In this document: in pieces, positions 1 through 8,061 of the stretch
Layout of the letters: each line of letters begins with the position of its first letter
Numbering within the stretch: position 1 is the stretch's first letter
Assembly (NCBI GenBank): GCA_031378845.1
Contig: JANNES010000015.1
Span: 248,001-312,000, forward strand
Length of the DNA stretch: 64,000 nucleotides
Source: JAJNPS01 sp031378845
Lineage (GTDB): Bacteria > Pseudomonadota > Alphaproteobacteria > Rhodobacterales > Rhodobacteraceae
Direction of reading: 5' to 3'
Made by a program: the position numbers and the translations under genes
Notes under the pieces: model-generated
Database searches by the model: none
What the model saw: only the letters and a program-made list of their open reading frames with translations
Told to the model about the DNA's origin: nothing

Positions 1-682
1 GCGCTGCCACCACGCGCTGTGATGGTGAGAACCGGTGCATCAAGGTCAGGGTGGTCCCACCCATTACCGCAAAAACCGACGCAACCAATGCCCCTGTTGA
101 TTGAGCAAGCAGCACCAGCACAAAGGCCGTCGCGGTTCCCCCAAGTCCAAGCAACCGCACCATGCGGCCCGCTCGGCGATCCAAAACAAAGGAAAAACTC
201 GCCAGCAGGAAAATTGACATGGCCATCGCAAAGGCGTTCTTGCTGCCATATATGCCCAGCCAACCCATCCCATCGCCGCGCACCTGCCCAAAAAGCAGAC
301 TTGCCGTTGCCGCCGCCGCAAAGGTCAGCCAGATCAGCCGAACAAGGATTGCCGGGGACAAACGACTGGCCATCGTCACCGCAAAAATCGCTGTCAGACC
401 CAGCTGCACGCCGTAGCGCAACGACAGCGCGGGGTAAGCCGACCAGAACATCGTCAAGACGCACCAAATCGGCAGAAGGTAGATCCAGCCATAGCGCGCC
501 GTCTCATCCAGCACGACATTCGGTCGCAGCACGACCAATAGCGTCCCAAAAACGAGAAATGCCAGCGCGCTCAGGCTGCCCAATTGAAACACGAACAGCA
601 GCGACAGCATAATGCCGGTCGCCGCAACAGCACTCGGGCTGATCGTGATCACCCGCCTTGCACGCGCTGAAGTCATCGCCAT
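1..682 (-). CDS. exoQ: ExoQ/Wzy-like polysaccharide polymerase, 3'-truncated by window edge
   Basis: The frame is open from an ATG at 682 to the window edge with no stop, giving 227 residues of the N-terminal half. The protein is very hydrophobic, with about six membrane segments visible, and carries the motif GIYGSKNAFAMAM, which resembles the G-x-x-G-x-KN signature of the Wzy/ExoQ/WaaL O-antigen ligase family. Family members join or polymerise lipid-linked repeat units on the periplasmic side of the inner membrane. An ATG at 676 is a close alternative start. It lies 34 bp downstream of the GH16 gene on the same strand, so the two are probably co-transcribed. The ExoQ name rests on family resemblance plus the exo context. 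The C-terminal half is off-window. Confidence 0.72.
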   Translation of the reverse strand, partial: MAMTSARARRVITISPSAVAATGIMLSLLFVFQLGSLSALAFLVFGTLLVVLRPNVVLDETARYGWIYLLPIWCVLTMFWSAYPALSLRYGVQLGLTAIFAVTMASRLSPAILVRLIWLTFAAAATASLLFGQVRGDGMGWLGIYGSKNAFAMAMSIFLLASFSFVLDRRAGRMVRLLGLGGTATAFVLVLLAQSTGALVASVFAVMGGTTLTLMHRFSPSQRVVAA

Positions 683-716
683 TGGCGCACCAATTCACTC
701 TCTTTGCCGGACCCGA

Positions 717-1535
717 TCAGGGTACAGTCCCCTTGTCCACAAGCTGAGGCGTGCACAGGACAGAGCCCTCAAATGCGCACCGTTCGCCCGCGGCCGTAAA
801 GGCGACCCAGTCAATGTCCATCTTTAGCGCCCGCCCAGGATCTTCAAACGGTCCCATCCAGTCCGAAAGCGTGTCCGTACCCCAGTGGCTGAGATAGATC
901 TTCTGCGGATTGCTTGGCAGATCGACACCCGTCACATCATGCACCAAAACGCCATCTATGTACCAGCGCAGGCGTTGCGGTTCCCAGATGAAAGAATAGG
1001 TGATGAAATCCCGATCTGACGCCTGGGGCAGGGAAACCGTTGCTCCGTTGCGCGGCTTGCCGCTGACATAAGTGTTGAGGCTGACCGACGATGTGTCGCG
1101 CGTCAGTACTTCAAAATCGATCTCGTCATGCGGCTTTTTGTGGACCGGTCCAATGTAGGTGAAAAAGGCGGCGTTGATACCAGACGCATTGTCGGTGCGA
1201 AATCGCGCCTCGTAGGTGCCATAGCCAAAGACGGCCTTTGTCTGTATTTCCGCGCAAAGATACGGCTGCTCGACTATGCCGGTTGGCAAGAACTGAAGCG
1301 TGACCTCGCCTGGGCGTTTCGCCAATGCCTTGCGCGACCAAAAGCAGTTCTGGTGGTCGCCATTTGTCCAGCCGTCTGAGACAAACCAACGACCCGTTTC
1401 AAACCTCTCGAACCCATCAAAAAATGTCGTTCCTTGGCCGTCCTGCGCGTTCAAGGCGGCTGGGATGCCAAGACAAGTGACCACCACGGCAATAATGCGC
1501 GCCAAAGATTTCGCCCAAGTCATGTATCCATCCAT
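717..1535 (-). CDS. exoK: Secreted GH16 beta-glucanase (ExoK-like)
   Basis: A 272-aa protein with an N-terminal signal peptide (MTWAKSLARIIAVVVTC... ending near ALNAQ) and one glycoside hydrolase family 16 domain. The catalytic motif HDEIDFEVL matches the GH16 E-x-D-x-E pattern: nucleophile Glu, Asp, acid/base Glu. GH16 enzymes with this architecture (ExoK, ExsH) cut beta-1,3-1,4 glucans, and ExoK trims nascent succinoglycan in the periplasm or medium. The frame is open further upstream, but the added residues do not resemble a signal peptide, so a start at 1535 or 1523 is preferred. It is followed by the ExoQ-like gene. Linkage specificity cannot be told from sequence alone. Confidence 0.85.
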   Translation of the reverse strand: MDGYMTWAKSLARIIAVVVTCLGIPAALNAQDGQGTTFFDGFERFETGRWFVSDGWTNGDHQNCFWSRKALAKRPGEVTLQFLPTGIVEQPYLCAEIQTKAVFGYGTYEARFRTDNASGINAAFFTYIGPVHKKPHDEIDFEVLTRDTSSVSLNTYVSGKPRNGATVSLPQASDRDFITYSFIWEPQRLRWYIDGVLVHDVTGVDLPSNPQKIYLSHWGTDTLSDWMGPFEDPGRALKMDIDWVAFTAAGERCAFEGSVLCTPQLVDKGTVP

Positions 1536-1729
1536 CCGCGTTTTCCACCACACTCCATCGCACGTCCACGCGGGCATGACCAACAGCGGCAAAGCCGGCC
1601 ACACCGCGTTTGGCAAGCATCCGCCATGTGCCACCAAACCGCGAAAATCTCTGGCAGATCGCTTCTTTTCTTCGCTTCTTGAGTCTTCTATTGCATGTCA
1701 AATGCTGCGCGTGCAAAGAAGACAAAGGT

Positions 1730-1768
1730 ACAACCTTGAATTGTGTTACCTTGTGCTGGCAAGGTTGT
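1730..1768. promoter_or_regulatory. Inverted repeat in the divergent exoK / GT2 intergenic region
   Basis: Perfect 9-bp inverted arms, ACAACCTTG (1730-1738) and CAAGGTTGT (1760-1768), are separated by 21 bp and end 29 bp before the start codon at 1798. The spacing puts the arm centres about three helical turns apart, as expected of a dimeric regulator site. It sits in the 262-bp divergent promoter region between the GH16 gene (minus) and the glycosyltransferase (plus). Its operator role is inferred. A very weak hairpin with a 21-nt loop is the alternative. Confidence 0.4.
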
Positions 1769-1797
1769 CACAGCCTAAACTGAGCCCGATAAAAGAT

Positions 1798-3075
1798 ATG
1801 GCGATGGCTGTTCAGACCACGACGATCACCACGACCGCTGTGGCTGACAACGATGATCTTGTCACCGTAGTGATGTCGAACTATCGCGGCATGAAATGGC
1901 TTGAGCAGGCGATCGCGTCTGTCATGGCCCAGACCCACCATAACCTGGAATTGATTGTCGTTGACGACGCGTCCTGTGACGAAAGCGTGGCGATTGTCCG
2001 CGCAGCGATGATGCTTGATGCCCGCACTCAACTGGTCGAATGCCCGACCAATCTGGGCCCAGCAGGCGCGCGCAATCTGGCTTTGGAAATCGCAAAAGGC
2101 GAATGGGTCGCCATCGTCGACAGCGATGACCTGATGCACCCGAACCGGCTGGCGCGTCTTGTCGACACGGCACGCCATCTTGGCTGCGACGTGGTGGCCG
2201 ATGACATGATCTTTTTTGGAGACATACCCGGTTTGGGGGGCTGCACGTTGTTGCAGTCGCTTGCTCTGACAGCGCCGCGCGAGGTGTCCCTGGTCGAATT
2301 CATGAGGTCGGACAACCGCGGCTCCGGCCTTCCCGCCTATGGCTATCTAAAGCCGCTCATCCGTCGCAAGGCTCTGGGCGGGCTGCGTTATGACCCGGCT
2401 TTGCGTGTCGGCGAGGACTTCGACTTTTATGCCCGCTTGCTGATGGTTGGTGTTCGGTTCAGCGTGATTCCGGACGCGATGTACCTTTACCGGCGCCATT
2501 CGGCCTCACTCTCGCATCGCCTGTCGACCGAGGTCCTTGTTCCTCTGCTGGCAGCACATCTTGCGCTTGAGAAATCCATCGCAAGCACCGATCCGGACAT
2601 GCTGGCGGCGACGCGGCACCGGCGGGATGCAGTGACATGGGCTTTGCACTATTCACAGCTTGTCACGGCATTAAAGCAGCGCGATCTGGCAGGGATCTGG
2701 TGGCTTTTGTCGCGGCATCCGCGCCTTGTCAAACCCTTGTGGCAAAGCCTGCGCGAACGCCGTCAGCGCGATCAGGTGGCCACCTCGATCGCGGCGCGAA
2801 CGCCACTGGAGTTGGTTTTAATCCCGCTGGGCGCAACGCTTCCGCGTGCGGTGCACGACCGTGTGACAGCAGGCGCGCGCTGGATCACGGTGCCGCCCCA
2901 GACGCCGCCGGGTTCAGCGTTGCAAGCACCTTTGGCCCCGCTTGCGGCAGAGTTGTCAGGGCTCTTTAGTCAGCATATTCTCACGGTCCTCGCGGTCGGA
3001 CCCGAAGGGTGCCATGCATTGGGGATGTTGCCGCCGGTCGCGCAGGTGGCGTTCTGGCCCGAACCGAAACCGTGA
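1798..3075 (+). CDS. GT2 glycosyltransferase (ExoO/ExoU/ExoW-like)
   Basis: A 425-aa GT-A fold glycosyltransferase. The N-terminal catalytic domain shows VVMSNYRGMKWLEQAI, then VVDDAS and the nucleotide-sugar/metal motif IVDSDD at about residues 110-115, followed by GEDFDFYARLLM, which is typical of the acceptor-side region. The C-terminal ~130 residues are not a recognised catalytic domain. It would add a sugar to the lipid-linked repeat unit at the cytoplasmic face. It is the only plus-strand gene of the exo locus and is convergent with the related GT2 gene at 3089-4078, leaving 13 bp between stops. The start at 1798 (or 1804) follows an AAAAGAT stretch with only a weak ribosome site. Which Exo transferase it equates to is not decidable here. 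Confidence 0.8.
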   Translation: MAMAVQTTTITTTAVADNDDLVTVVMSNYRGMKWLEQAIASVMAQTHHNLELIVVDDASCDESVAIVRAAMMLDARTQLVECPTNLGPAGARNLALEIAKGEWVAIVDSDDLMHPNRLARLVDTARHLGCDVVADDMIFFGDIPGLGGCTLLQSLALTAPREVSLVEFMRSDNRGSGLPAYGYLKPLIRRKALGGLRYDPALRVGEDFDFYARLLMVGVRFSVIPDAMYLYRRHSASLSHRLSTEVLVPLLAAHLALEKSIASTDPDMLAATRHRRDAVTWALHYSQLVTALKQRDLAGIWWLLSRHPRLVKPLWQSLRERRQRDQVATSIAARTPLELVLIPLGATLPRAVHDRVTAGARWITVPPQTPPGSALQAPLAPLAAELSGLFSQHILTVLAVGPEGCHALGMLPPVAQVAFWPEPKP

Positions 3076-3088
3076 CCTGACCTTTGGT

Positions 3089-4078
3089 TCACACCGGGCC
3101 GGTCTGATCGGCCTCCAGCAAGAACCGCTGAGGCAACTGAGTTACGGTTCCCGGGCGTCTGGCCGCCATCTTGTCGTGCAAAACGCCGCGCAGGATGGGC
3201 AAAAACCGCGACGGGGGCACCAGTGCAAACTGCAGTGCAGCACCCAGACCCTTGCCAGACTTGCGATCCAGAAACGCCCGCAGAAGATACTTCGCCCGTG
3301 TTGCCCGCAGGTGGCGCGCGATCCACATCCGCGCGTCCACCGCCAGACCGGGTGCAGCAAGATGGCGCGCCGAAGCTTGCATCAGGGCGGCGATATCCGC
3401 TGTCCGATGCTGGCCGCTCAGCGATCCGGCGCGCACGACTGCTGCGTATCCGACCTTGCGCGTCAAACCAAACCGTGCACCGGCCAAGAGCATCCGCATA
3501 TAGAGATCATAGTCCTCGCCCAGCCAGAGTGCGGCATCATATCGCAAGCCATGTCTGTCCAGAAAAGCGCGCGACATCAGAGGTTTGAGGAAACCCAGCT
3601 CGCCGCGCTGGACCCCCGCGCGCGCCAGATTTCCAGCAGCAAAGGTGGCAACGTCGATCAGCTCAACCTCCGGCGCGAACACCGGCAGATCATCTGATTG
3701 CAAGGATTTGGCCCGTTCTGGCGTCACAAACACGATATTGTCCGCCGCAAGATCGCAACCGACCATCGCCAACAGCGTGGCAAAGCGCCCCGGCAAAAGG
3801 AAATCGTCGGCATCAAGAACGGCGACGAACGGTGCAGTTGCGACAGTCAGTGCATGATTGCGGGCCGCGGCCGGGCCGCTGTTGGCCGCAAGCGTCACAA
3901 CCCGCAGCCGACCAGAGCCATCATCGCTCGCACGTGCCAGATCGGCCGTCGCATCGCCCGACGCATCGTCGACCACGATCACCTCTGCGACTTCGGTCTG
4001 CTGCAGGGCAGACGCAACTGCCCGACCAATTGTCTCCTCTGCGCGATAAGCGGCAATGATGACGCAGACGCAGGGCAT
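3089..4078 (-). CDS. GT2 glycosyltransferase, paralogue of the convergent neighbour
   Basis: A 329-aa GT2 enzyme with CVIIAAYRAEETIGRAV at the N-terminus, VVDDASGD, and the DxD motif AVLDADD. A segment near residue 180, FLKPLMSRAFLDRHGLRYD followed by GEDYDLYMRML, aligns closely with the equivalent YLKPLIRRKALGGLRYD and GEDFDFYARLL of the gene at 1798-3075, so the two appear to be paralogues. The likely role is addition of one sugar in exopolysaccharide repeat-unit assembly at the inner membrane. The ATG at 4078 was chosen; GTG at 4099 and TTG at 4102 are in frame upstream but lack a better ribosome site. Confidence 0.8.
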   Translation of the reverse strand: MPCVCVIIAAYRAEETIGRAVASALQQTEVAEVIVVDDASGDATADLARASDDGSGRLRVVTLAANSGPAAARNHALTVATAPFVAVLDADDFLLPGRFATLLAMVGCDLAADNIVFVTPERAKSLQSDDLPVFAPEVELIDVATFAAGNLARAGVQRGELGFLKPLMSRAFLDRHGLRYDAALWLGEDYDLYMRMLLAGARFGLTRKVGYAAVVRAGSLSGQHRTADIAALMQASARHLAAPGLAVDARMWIARHLRATRAKYLLRAFLDRKSGKGLGAALQFALVPPSRFLPILRGVLHDKMAARRPGTVTQLPQRFLLEADQTGPV

Positions 4079-4244
4079 GGTCGCTTCGGGCTCACTCACC
4101 AATGTGGTGCCGTCGCGGCGACAGCCTGCGTCGACCCCCGCGCAGATGCCGCCTCACTTGCCTTTGACCTGTCCGGTCTTGCTTGGACGACGGGGACCGA
4201 ACACCCGCACCCACCAAATCGCCAAGCGATCAACCGCGCAGTGT

Positions 4245-4532
4245 TCAGCCTTGGCGATCTTGCGGTGACGAAAGCTGCGCGCCCGTGCGGATTGCGGCAG
4301 TGTCCGCGGCCTCGCGCTTTGGCGGTTTTGGCGTCTTTTTGGCTTGTACGGCTGCAAGCAAACCGATCACCGCAACATACAGCAACTGTCCAACGAAAAA
4401 CGCCAGCAGCGCCCAAAGGGCACTCTTGCCGCCCGACATGCCCGATAGCCAAAGCATAACGCCGACACCAACAGAACAAATGATCAGGCCCACAACAAAT
4501 ACTGGAAATCGCATAGAGCCAACGCCCCCCAC
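4245..4532 (-). CDS. Small two-TM membrane protein, ExoX-like
   Basis: A 95-aa protein with two hydrophobic segments (FPVFVVGLIICSVGVGVMLW and ALWALLAFFVGQLLYVAVIG) and a charged tail starting KKTPKPPKR. Size, topology and position next to exoP fit the ExoX-type exopolysaccharide production repressors, which in rhizobia lower polysaccharide output post-translationally through the priming transferase. The start is GTG at 4532 because GGAGG lies 9 nt upstream; ATG at 4514 is the alternative. There is no clear sequence motif, so the ExoX link is contextual. Confidence 0.55.
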   Translation of the reverse strand: MGGVGSMRFPVFVVGLIICSVGVGVMLWLSGMSGGKSALWALLAFFVGQLLYVAVIGLLAAVQAKKTPKPPKREAADTAAIRTGAQLSSPQDRQG

Positions 4533-4645
4533 AGAGCGCCCCCTCCGGAAGCCCTGCTACAAGCAATGTAACGCGGTCTGCCCAGATCTGAAAGCGCCGA
4601 TTCAAATCGGCACTTACCAACGGTAAACGCAAGGTCTCAGACACC

Positions 4646-7096
4646 CTAAGTGCCGGGACTGAAGTAGTCGCCATAGTCACTGTAAAAGGCCTCATTGCTC
4701 GCGCGCGGAACATAGTCTTTCAGGGCCACCATATCGACCTTGTTGAGCACGACACCCAGCAGTTTGTCGGCCAAGGCGGGCTCGCCGGCCAACGTGGCAC
4801 GCAGCAGTTCCTTGGGTGTCGCCCCCCATTCCGCGACGAGCACGATCTGGTCCAGCATCGGCAACAGGACCCGCGCATCGACGACAGGTCCCAGTGGCGC
4901 TAGGTCAAGGATGATGGTCGGGAATTCCACACGCAGATCGGCCAGAAGAGCCCGCATGCTGGCAGACCCCAGCAATTCGCTGGAATACGACATGAGCTTG
5001 GGCGTCTCGCAGGTCAGCAGATGAACCCCGGTGTCTTGCTGGACGTGGATCAACGAACGCCACGGCGCCTTGCCCATGAGGGCCTCGACCAGCCCCGGTG
5101 AACCCGTCAAACGCAAGCTTCGGCTCAGACCGGGATTGCGCGGGTCGGCATCGATCAGCAAGACCGGGTCATCGAACGCCGCCAGCATCGTGGCCAGATT
5201 GGCCGCAATCGTCGACTTTCCCTCACTGGGCAACACGGATGTGACGCCGATCACCCGACCCGGCCGCTCACCCATCCTCACATCAGACGCAAAGCGGATA
5301 TTGCGGACGGTTTCAGCGAACAGGGACCGCGGGTGGTCTGCGACATGCGCAAGGTTGCGCGCGTCATGTGTCGGTGCGTGCCCGGCCTGCACTGGTGCTG
5401 GTCCACGCCTGCGCTGAAACTGCAAAGCCTGATTATTTGGCGAACCTCGGCGCGAAAACAGCCACGACAGCAGGCCTTGGGACCTTTCCGCAGTCGCGTT
5501 GCGCGGTGAACCCCCATGCGCGTCATCATCGGCAGTCTCGTCGGGAATGATTGGTAAGTATCCCAGGAACTTTGATCCGGTCTCGGCCTGCACGTCGTCA
5601 CCCGTGCGCAACAGCCGATCACGCCATTCCCGTACGATGGCCGTTGCAAACCCCGCAATCAATCCAAGCACCAGCATCAATGCCAAGACACGGCTGGGGC
5701 TGGGGCTAGAGGGCGTTGTCGGCATTTCCGCCCCCGACAGGATGCGCACGTTCGATATCGGAAAGGTCTTTTGCTGATCCATCTCCTGAAATCGGGTCAG
5801 GAACGTCTGATACAACATCGACAGCGTCAACGCCCGCTGCTCAAGGGCGCGCAGCTGTACTTGCGCCTCGGAGGCGGCAGAGTTGGTATCCATCGCGAGG
5901 CCCAGACTGTCGCGCAGCGCCACGACGCGTGCTTCGGCGACTTCGAATTCGCCCCGCGCCGCCTCAGCCAACCGCCCCATTTCGACAAAGAGGATTTGCA
6001 GTTGCTGATCAATCTTGTCACGCAAAGGGGCCGCTTCGATCGCGCTGGTCGTGGAGTTGCGCTCCAGTTCGCCCAGACGCCCGATCAGGGTCGACAGCTC
6101 TTCTTGCATCAGCTTCAGCCGGTCGTCGCCCGGCAGGGTAAAGCGCAATCCGTCTTCACCGATCAAGGCCTTCGGCCCTTTCTGCAGGACGTCGTCATAG
6201 GTGTCCATCAAGGCGCGACTGCGTGCCAGTTCAGCAACCGCTTCGGCCAGATCTTCGTTAAGCTGTCCGACATTCTCTTCGGTCATGAGGGCTCCGCGCG
6301 ACGCGACAAGGCCGTTCTCGGTGCGAAACCGTTCAGCTTTCATCGCCGCTTGCTGTGCGCTGCCCTGCAATTCATCCAGACGCACCTGCAGCCACTCGGT
6401 CGTTTGCTCGGTTGCCTCGAAATTCGCGTTCAAAAGATCCGCGACATAGGCTTTGGCATAGGCATCGGCAATATCTGTCGCGATCACCGGATCATGCGAT
6501 TCAAAGCCGATGAAAAAGGCACTGCTACGCCCGATGCGCGAAATCTGAATGCTGTCGCGCAGATCTCGCGCAACGGCAGCGCGTTTTGCCGTTTCACTGT
6601 CAACGTCCACGGCGCCGGTGGTCAGCGGAGGAGCCGGCCGCAACAGATTGATTGGTACGCGAACAACCGACTTGATCGCGTCAACCAGCGTCGAAGCGCC
6701 GGAAACCGGTGGATTGAGATACGTCTCGTTGTGATGAAGTTGCAGCGCATCGGTCACCGCCAGCGCGATTTGCTGCGACCGGATCACCTCCTGCGCGCTT
6801 TCAAGTTCGTTCTCGGTGTTCGTCTGGCTTTCAACCGACGACATCTCTTCGATGGCGCGGTTGACGTTCCCCGCCAGCAAGACCGTCGAGCCGGTAAAGA
6901 ACGTCGGCGGGGTTGTCGCGAGATACGCTATCCCCAAGACAAGGGCGATCGCCACCCAGACCACAAAGGCCCAGCGCTGCCGTCGGGCGGCCGCAAGAAG
7001 TCGACGCAGATTGAGGCTTTCACCCGTGTCAGGCGGTGGCGGCGGCATGGCAATCCAGTTCGGCGCTTCAGCAAACCGCAATCCGAATTCCTTCAT
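4646..7096 (-). CDS. exoP: ExoP-type polysaccharide co-polymerase and tyrosine autokinase
   Basis: An 816-aa inner-membrane protein. Residues ~30-90 form the Wzz/chain-length domain with a first TM (WAFVVWVAIALVLGIAYLA, 42-60). A long periplasmic coiled-coil region (~225-445) follows, then a proline-rich stretch (MPTTPSSPSPS) before TM2 (470-487). The cytoplasmic BY-kinase domain carries Walker A (LPSEGKSTIAANLA, ~622-635), Walker A' (VLLIDADPR, ~645-653) and Walker B (IILDLAP, ~728). A C-terminal tyrosine cluster (Tyr795, 805, 808, 811) is the autophosphorylation tail. Kinase and Wzz domains are on one chain, as in proteobacterial Wzc/ExoP. It sets polymer length with the polymerase. The start overlaps the exoM stop by ATGA. 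Confidence 0.93.
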   Translation of the reverse strand: MKEFGLRFAEAPNWIAMPPPPPDTGESLNLRRLLAAARRQRWAFVVWVAIALVLGIAYLATTPPTFFTGSTVLLAGNVNRAIEEMSSVESQTNTENELESAQEVIRSQQIALAVTDALQLHHNETYLNPPVSGASTLVDAIKSVVRVPINLLRPAPPLTTGAVDVDSETAKRAAVARDLRDSIQISRIGRSSAFFIGFESHDPVIATDIADAYAKAYVADLLNANFEATEQTTEWLQVRLDELQGSAQQAAMKAERFRTENGLVASRGALMTEENVGQLNEDLAEAVAELARSRALMDTYDDVLQKGPKALIGEDGLRFTLPGDDRLKLMQEELSTLIGRLGELERNSTTSAIEAAPLRDKIDQQLQILFVEMGRLAEAARGEFEVAEARVVALRDSLGLAMDTNSAASEAQVQLRALEQRALTLSMLYQTFLTRFQEMDQQKTFPISNVRILSGAEMPTTPSSPSPSRVLALMLVLGLIAGFATAIVREWRDRLLRTGDDVQAETGSKFLGYLPIIPDETADDDAHGGSPRNATAERSQGLLSWLFSRRGSPNNQALQFQRRRGPAPVQAGHAPTHDARNLAHVADHPRSLFAETVRNIRFASDVRMGERPGRVIGVTSVLPSEGKSTIAANLATMLAAFDDPVLLIDADPRNPGLSRSLRLTGSPGLVEALMGKAPWRSLIHVQQDTGVHLLTCETPKLMSYSSELLGSASMRALLADLRVEFPTIILDLAPLGPVVDARVLLPMLDQIVLVAEWGATPKELLRATLAGEPALADKLLGVVLNKVDMVALKDYVPRASNEAFYSDYGDYFSPGT

Positions 7097-8061
7097 TTCG
7101 CAGGCTCCTGTACTTTTTGCCCCGCTTGGGCAGGCGTGGCGGTTGACGCGCCATAAAGCACCAGAGCACGGGCACCAAGCAGGCCCGAAGCCGTTCCAAA
7201 ATGCAATGCACCCCGCATGATCGCGCGGTTTCGCGCCAACGGATTACCCAGTGAGACAAGCGCCACTGCCCCGCAAGCGACGACTTTTGCGCTTGCAACC
7301 ACCGCGAGTCGCGCCCGACCTGCCAGACCGGCTTTTGCACCGATCAGGCTGGCATGCGTCTGCCCCATCCGCATCCGGCGACGCAAAAGCCAGCCAAGGG
7401 TTGCGCGGTTGTCGGGCACATCCTCTTCGGCCAGCGCATCTGGCGCATGTGCAAACACGACACCGCGATCCCGCGCCGCCGCAAAAAAGGCCGTGTCCTC
7501 GCCGCCAGACTGACCACGCGCCGGATCAAAGCGCAGGTCCACCAGACCTGGGTTACGGATGTTGATCAGCACGTTACACGTGTAGCCGGCCTTGAGCTTG
7601 CCTTGGGAATCGCGTTCTGGCCGGGTGTCATGCACCGCGCCGCGCCGCATCCAGTCCGGCGCATGCGCCCCGTAATGCGCCCGCACGTCGCCGAGGATCA
7701 CCCCCGCGCCTGTCATGTGCGCCTGTTGCCACAAGGCGGCGATCCAGCCCTCGTCCAGGCGTTCGTCATCGTCGGCAAAGGCCAGCCATTGCACACCTGC
7801 CGCGCCAGCCGTGTCCAGAACGGCATTGCGGGCAACAGAGATATTGCGCGCCGGAGCGTGGATGTAAGTCACCGGCATCGCAGTCGCAAAAGTCGCGTCG
7901 CGCACCGCAGCCTCTGCGGAGCGCGTGTCGTCATTGTCGGCCACGATGATTTCGACCGACAAGCCGTTTGGCAGGCGCTGGCGTAAAAGCGACGCCAACG
8001 TGACGGCGACCAGGGGACGCCGAAACGTGCAGATGCCGATGGCGATATGGGGACCGCTCAT
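7093..8061 (-). CDS. exoM: Succinoglycan-type glucosyltransferase ExoM
   Basis: A 322-aa GT2 enzyme beginning MSGPHIAIGICTFRRP. Conserved ExoM-like blocks are NISVARNAVLD, the acidic FADDDERLDEGW (DxD region), RAHYGAHAPDWMRRG, AGYTCNVLI and SGGEDTAFF. In S. meliloti ExoM adds a glucose to the growing octasaccharide; these blocks match remembered ExoM sequence well. The C-terminal third is hydrophobic and probably membrane-associated. ATG at 8061 overlaps the stop of the upstream exoL-exoA gene as ATGA, and its own stop overlaps the exoP start, so all three are translationally coupled. A longer upstream frame exists but lies inside the previous gene. Confidence 0.85.
   Translation of the reverse strand: MSGPHIAIGICTFRRPLVAVTLASLLRQRLPNGLSVEIIVADNDDTRSAEAAVRDATFATAMPVTYIHAPARNISVARNAVLDTAGAAGVQWLAFADDDERLDEGWIAALWQQAHMTGAGVILGDVRAHYGAHAPDWMRRGAVHDTRPERDSQGKLKAGYTCNVLINIRNPGLVDLRFDPARGQSGGEDTAFFAAARDRGVVFAHAPDALAEEDVPDNRATLGWLLRRRMRMGQTHASLIGAKAGLAGRARLAVVASAKVVACGAVALVSLGNPLARNRAIMRGALHFGTASGLLGARALVLYGASTATPAQAGQKVQEPAK

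Noticed and set aside
1300..1797. Longer N-terminus for the plus-strand GT2 gene
   Set aside because: The added ~166 residues overlap the GH16 gene antisense and the divergent promoter, and the glycosyltransferase fold begins shortly after 1798.
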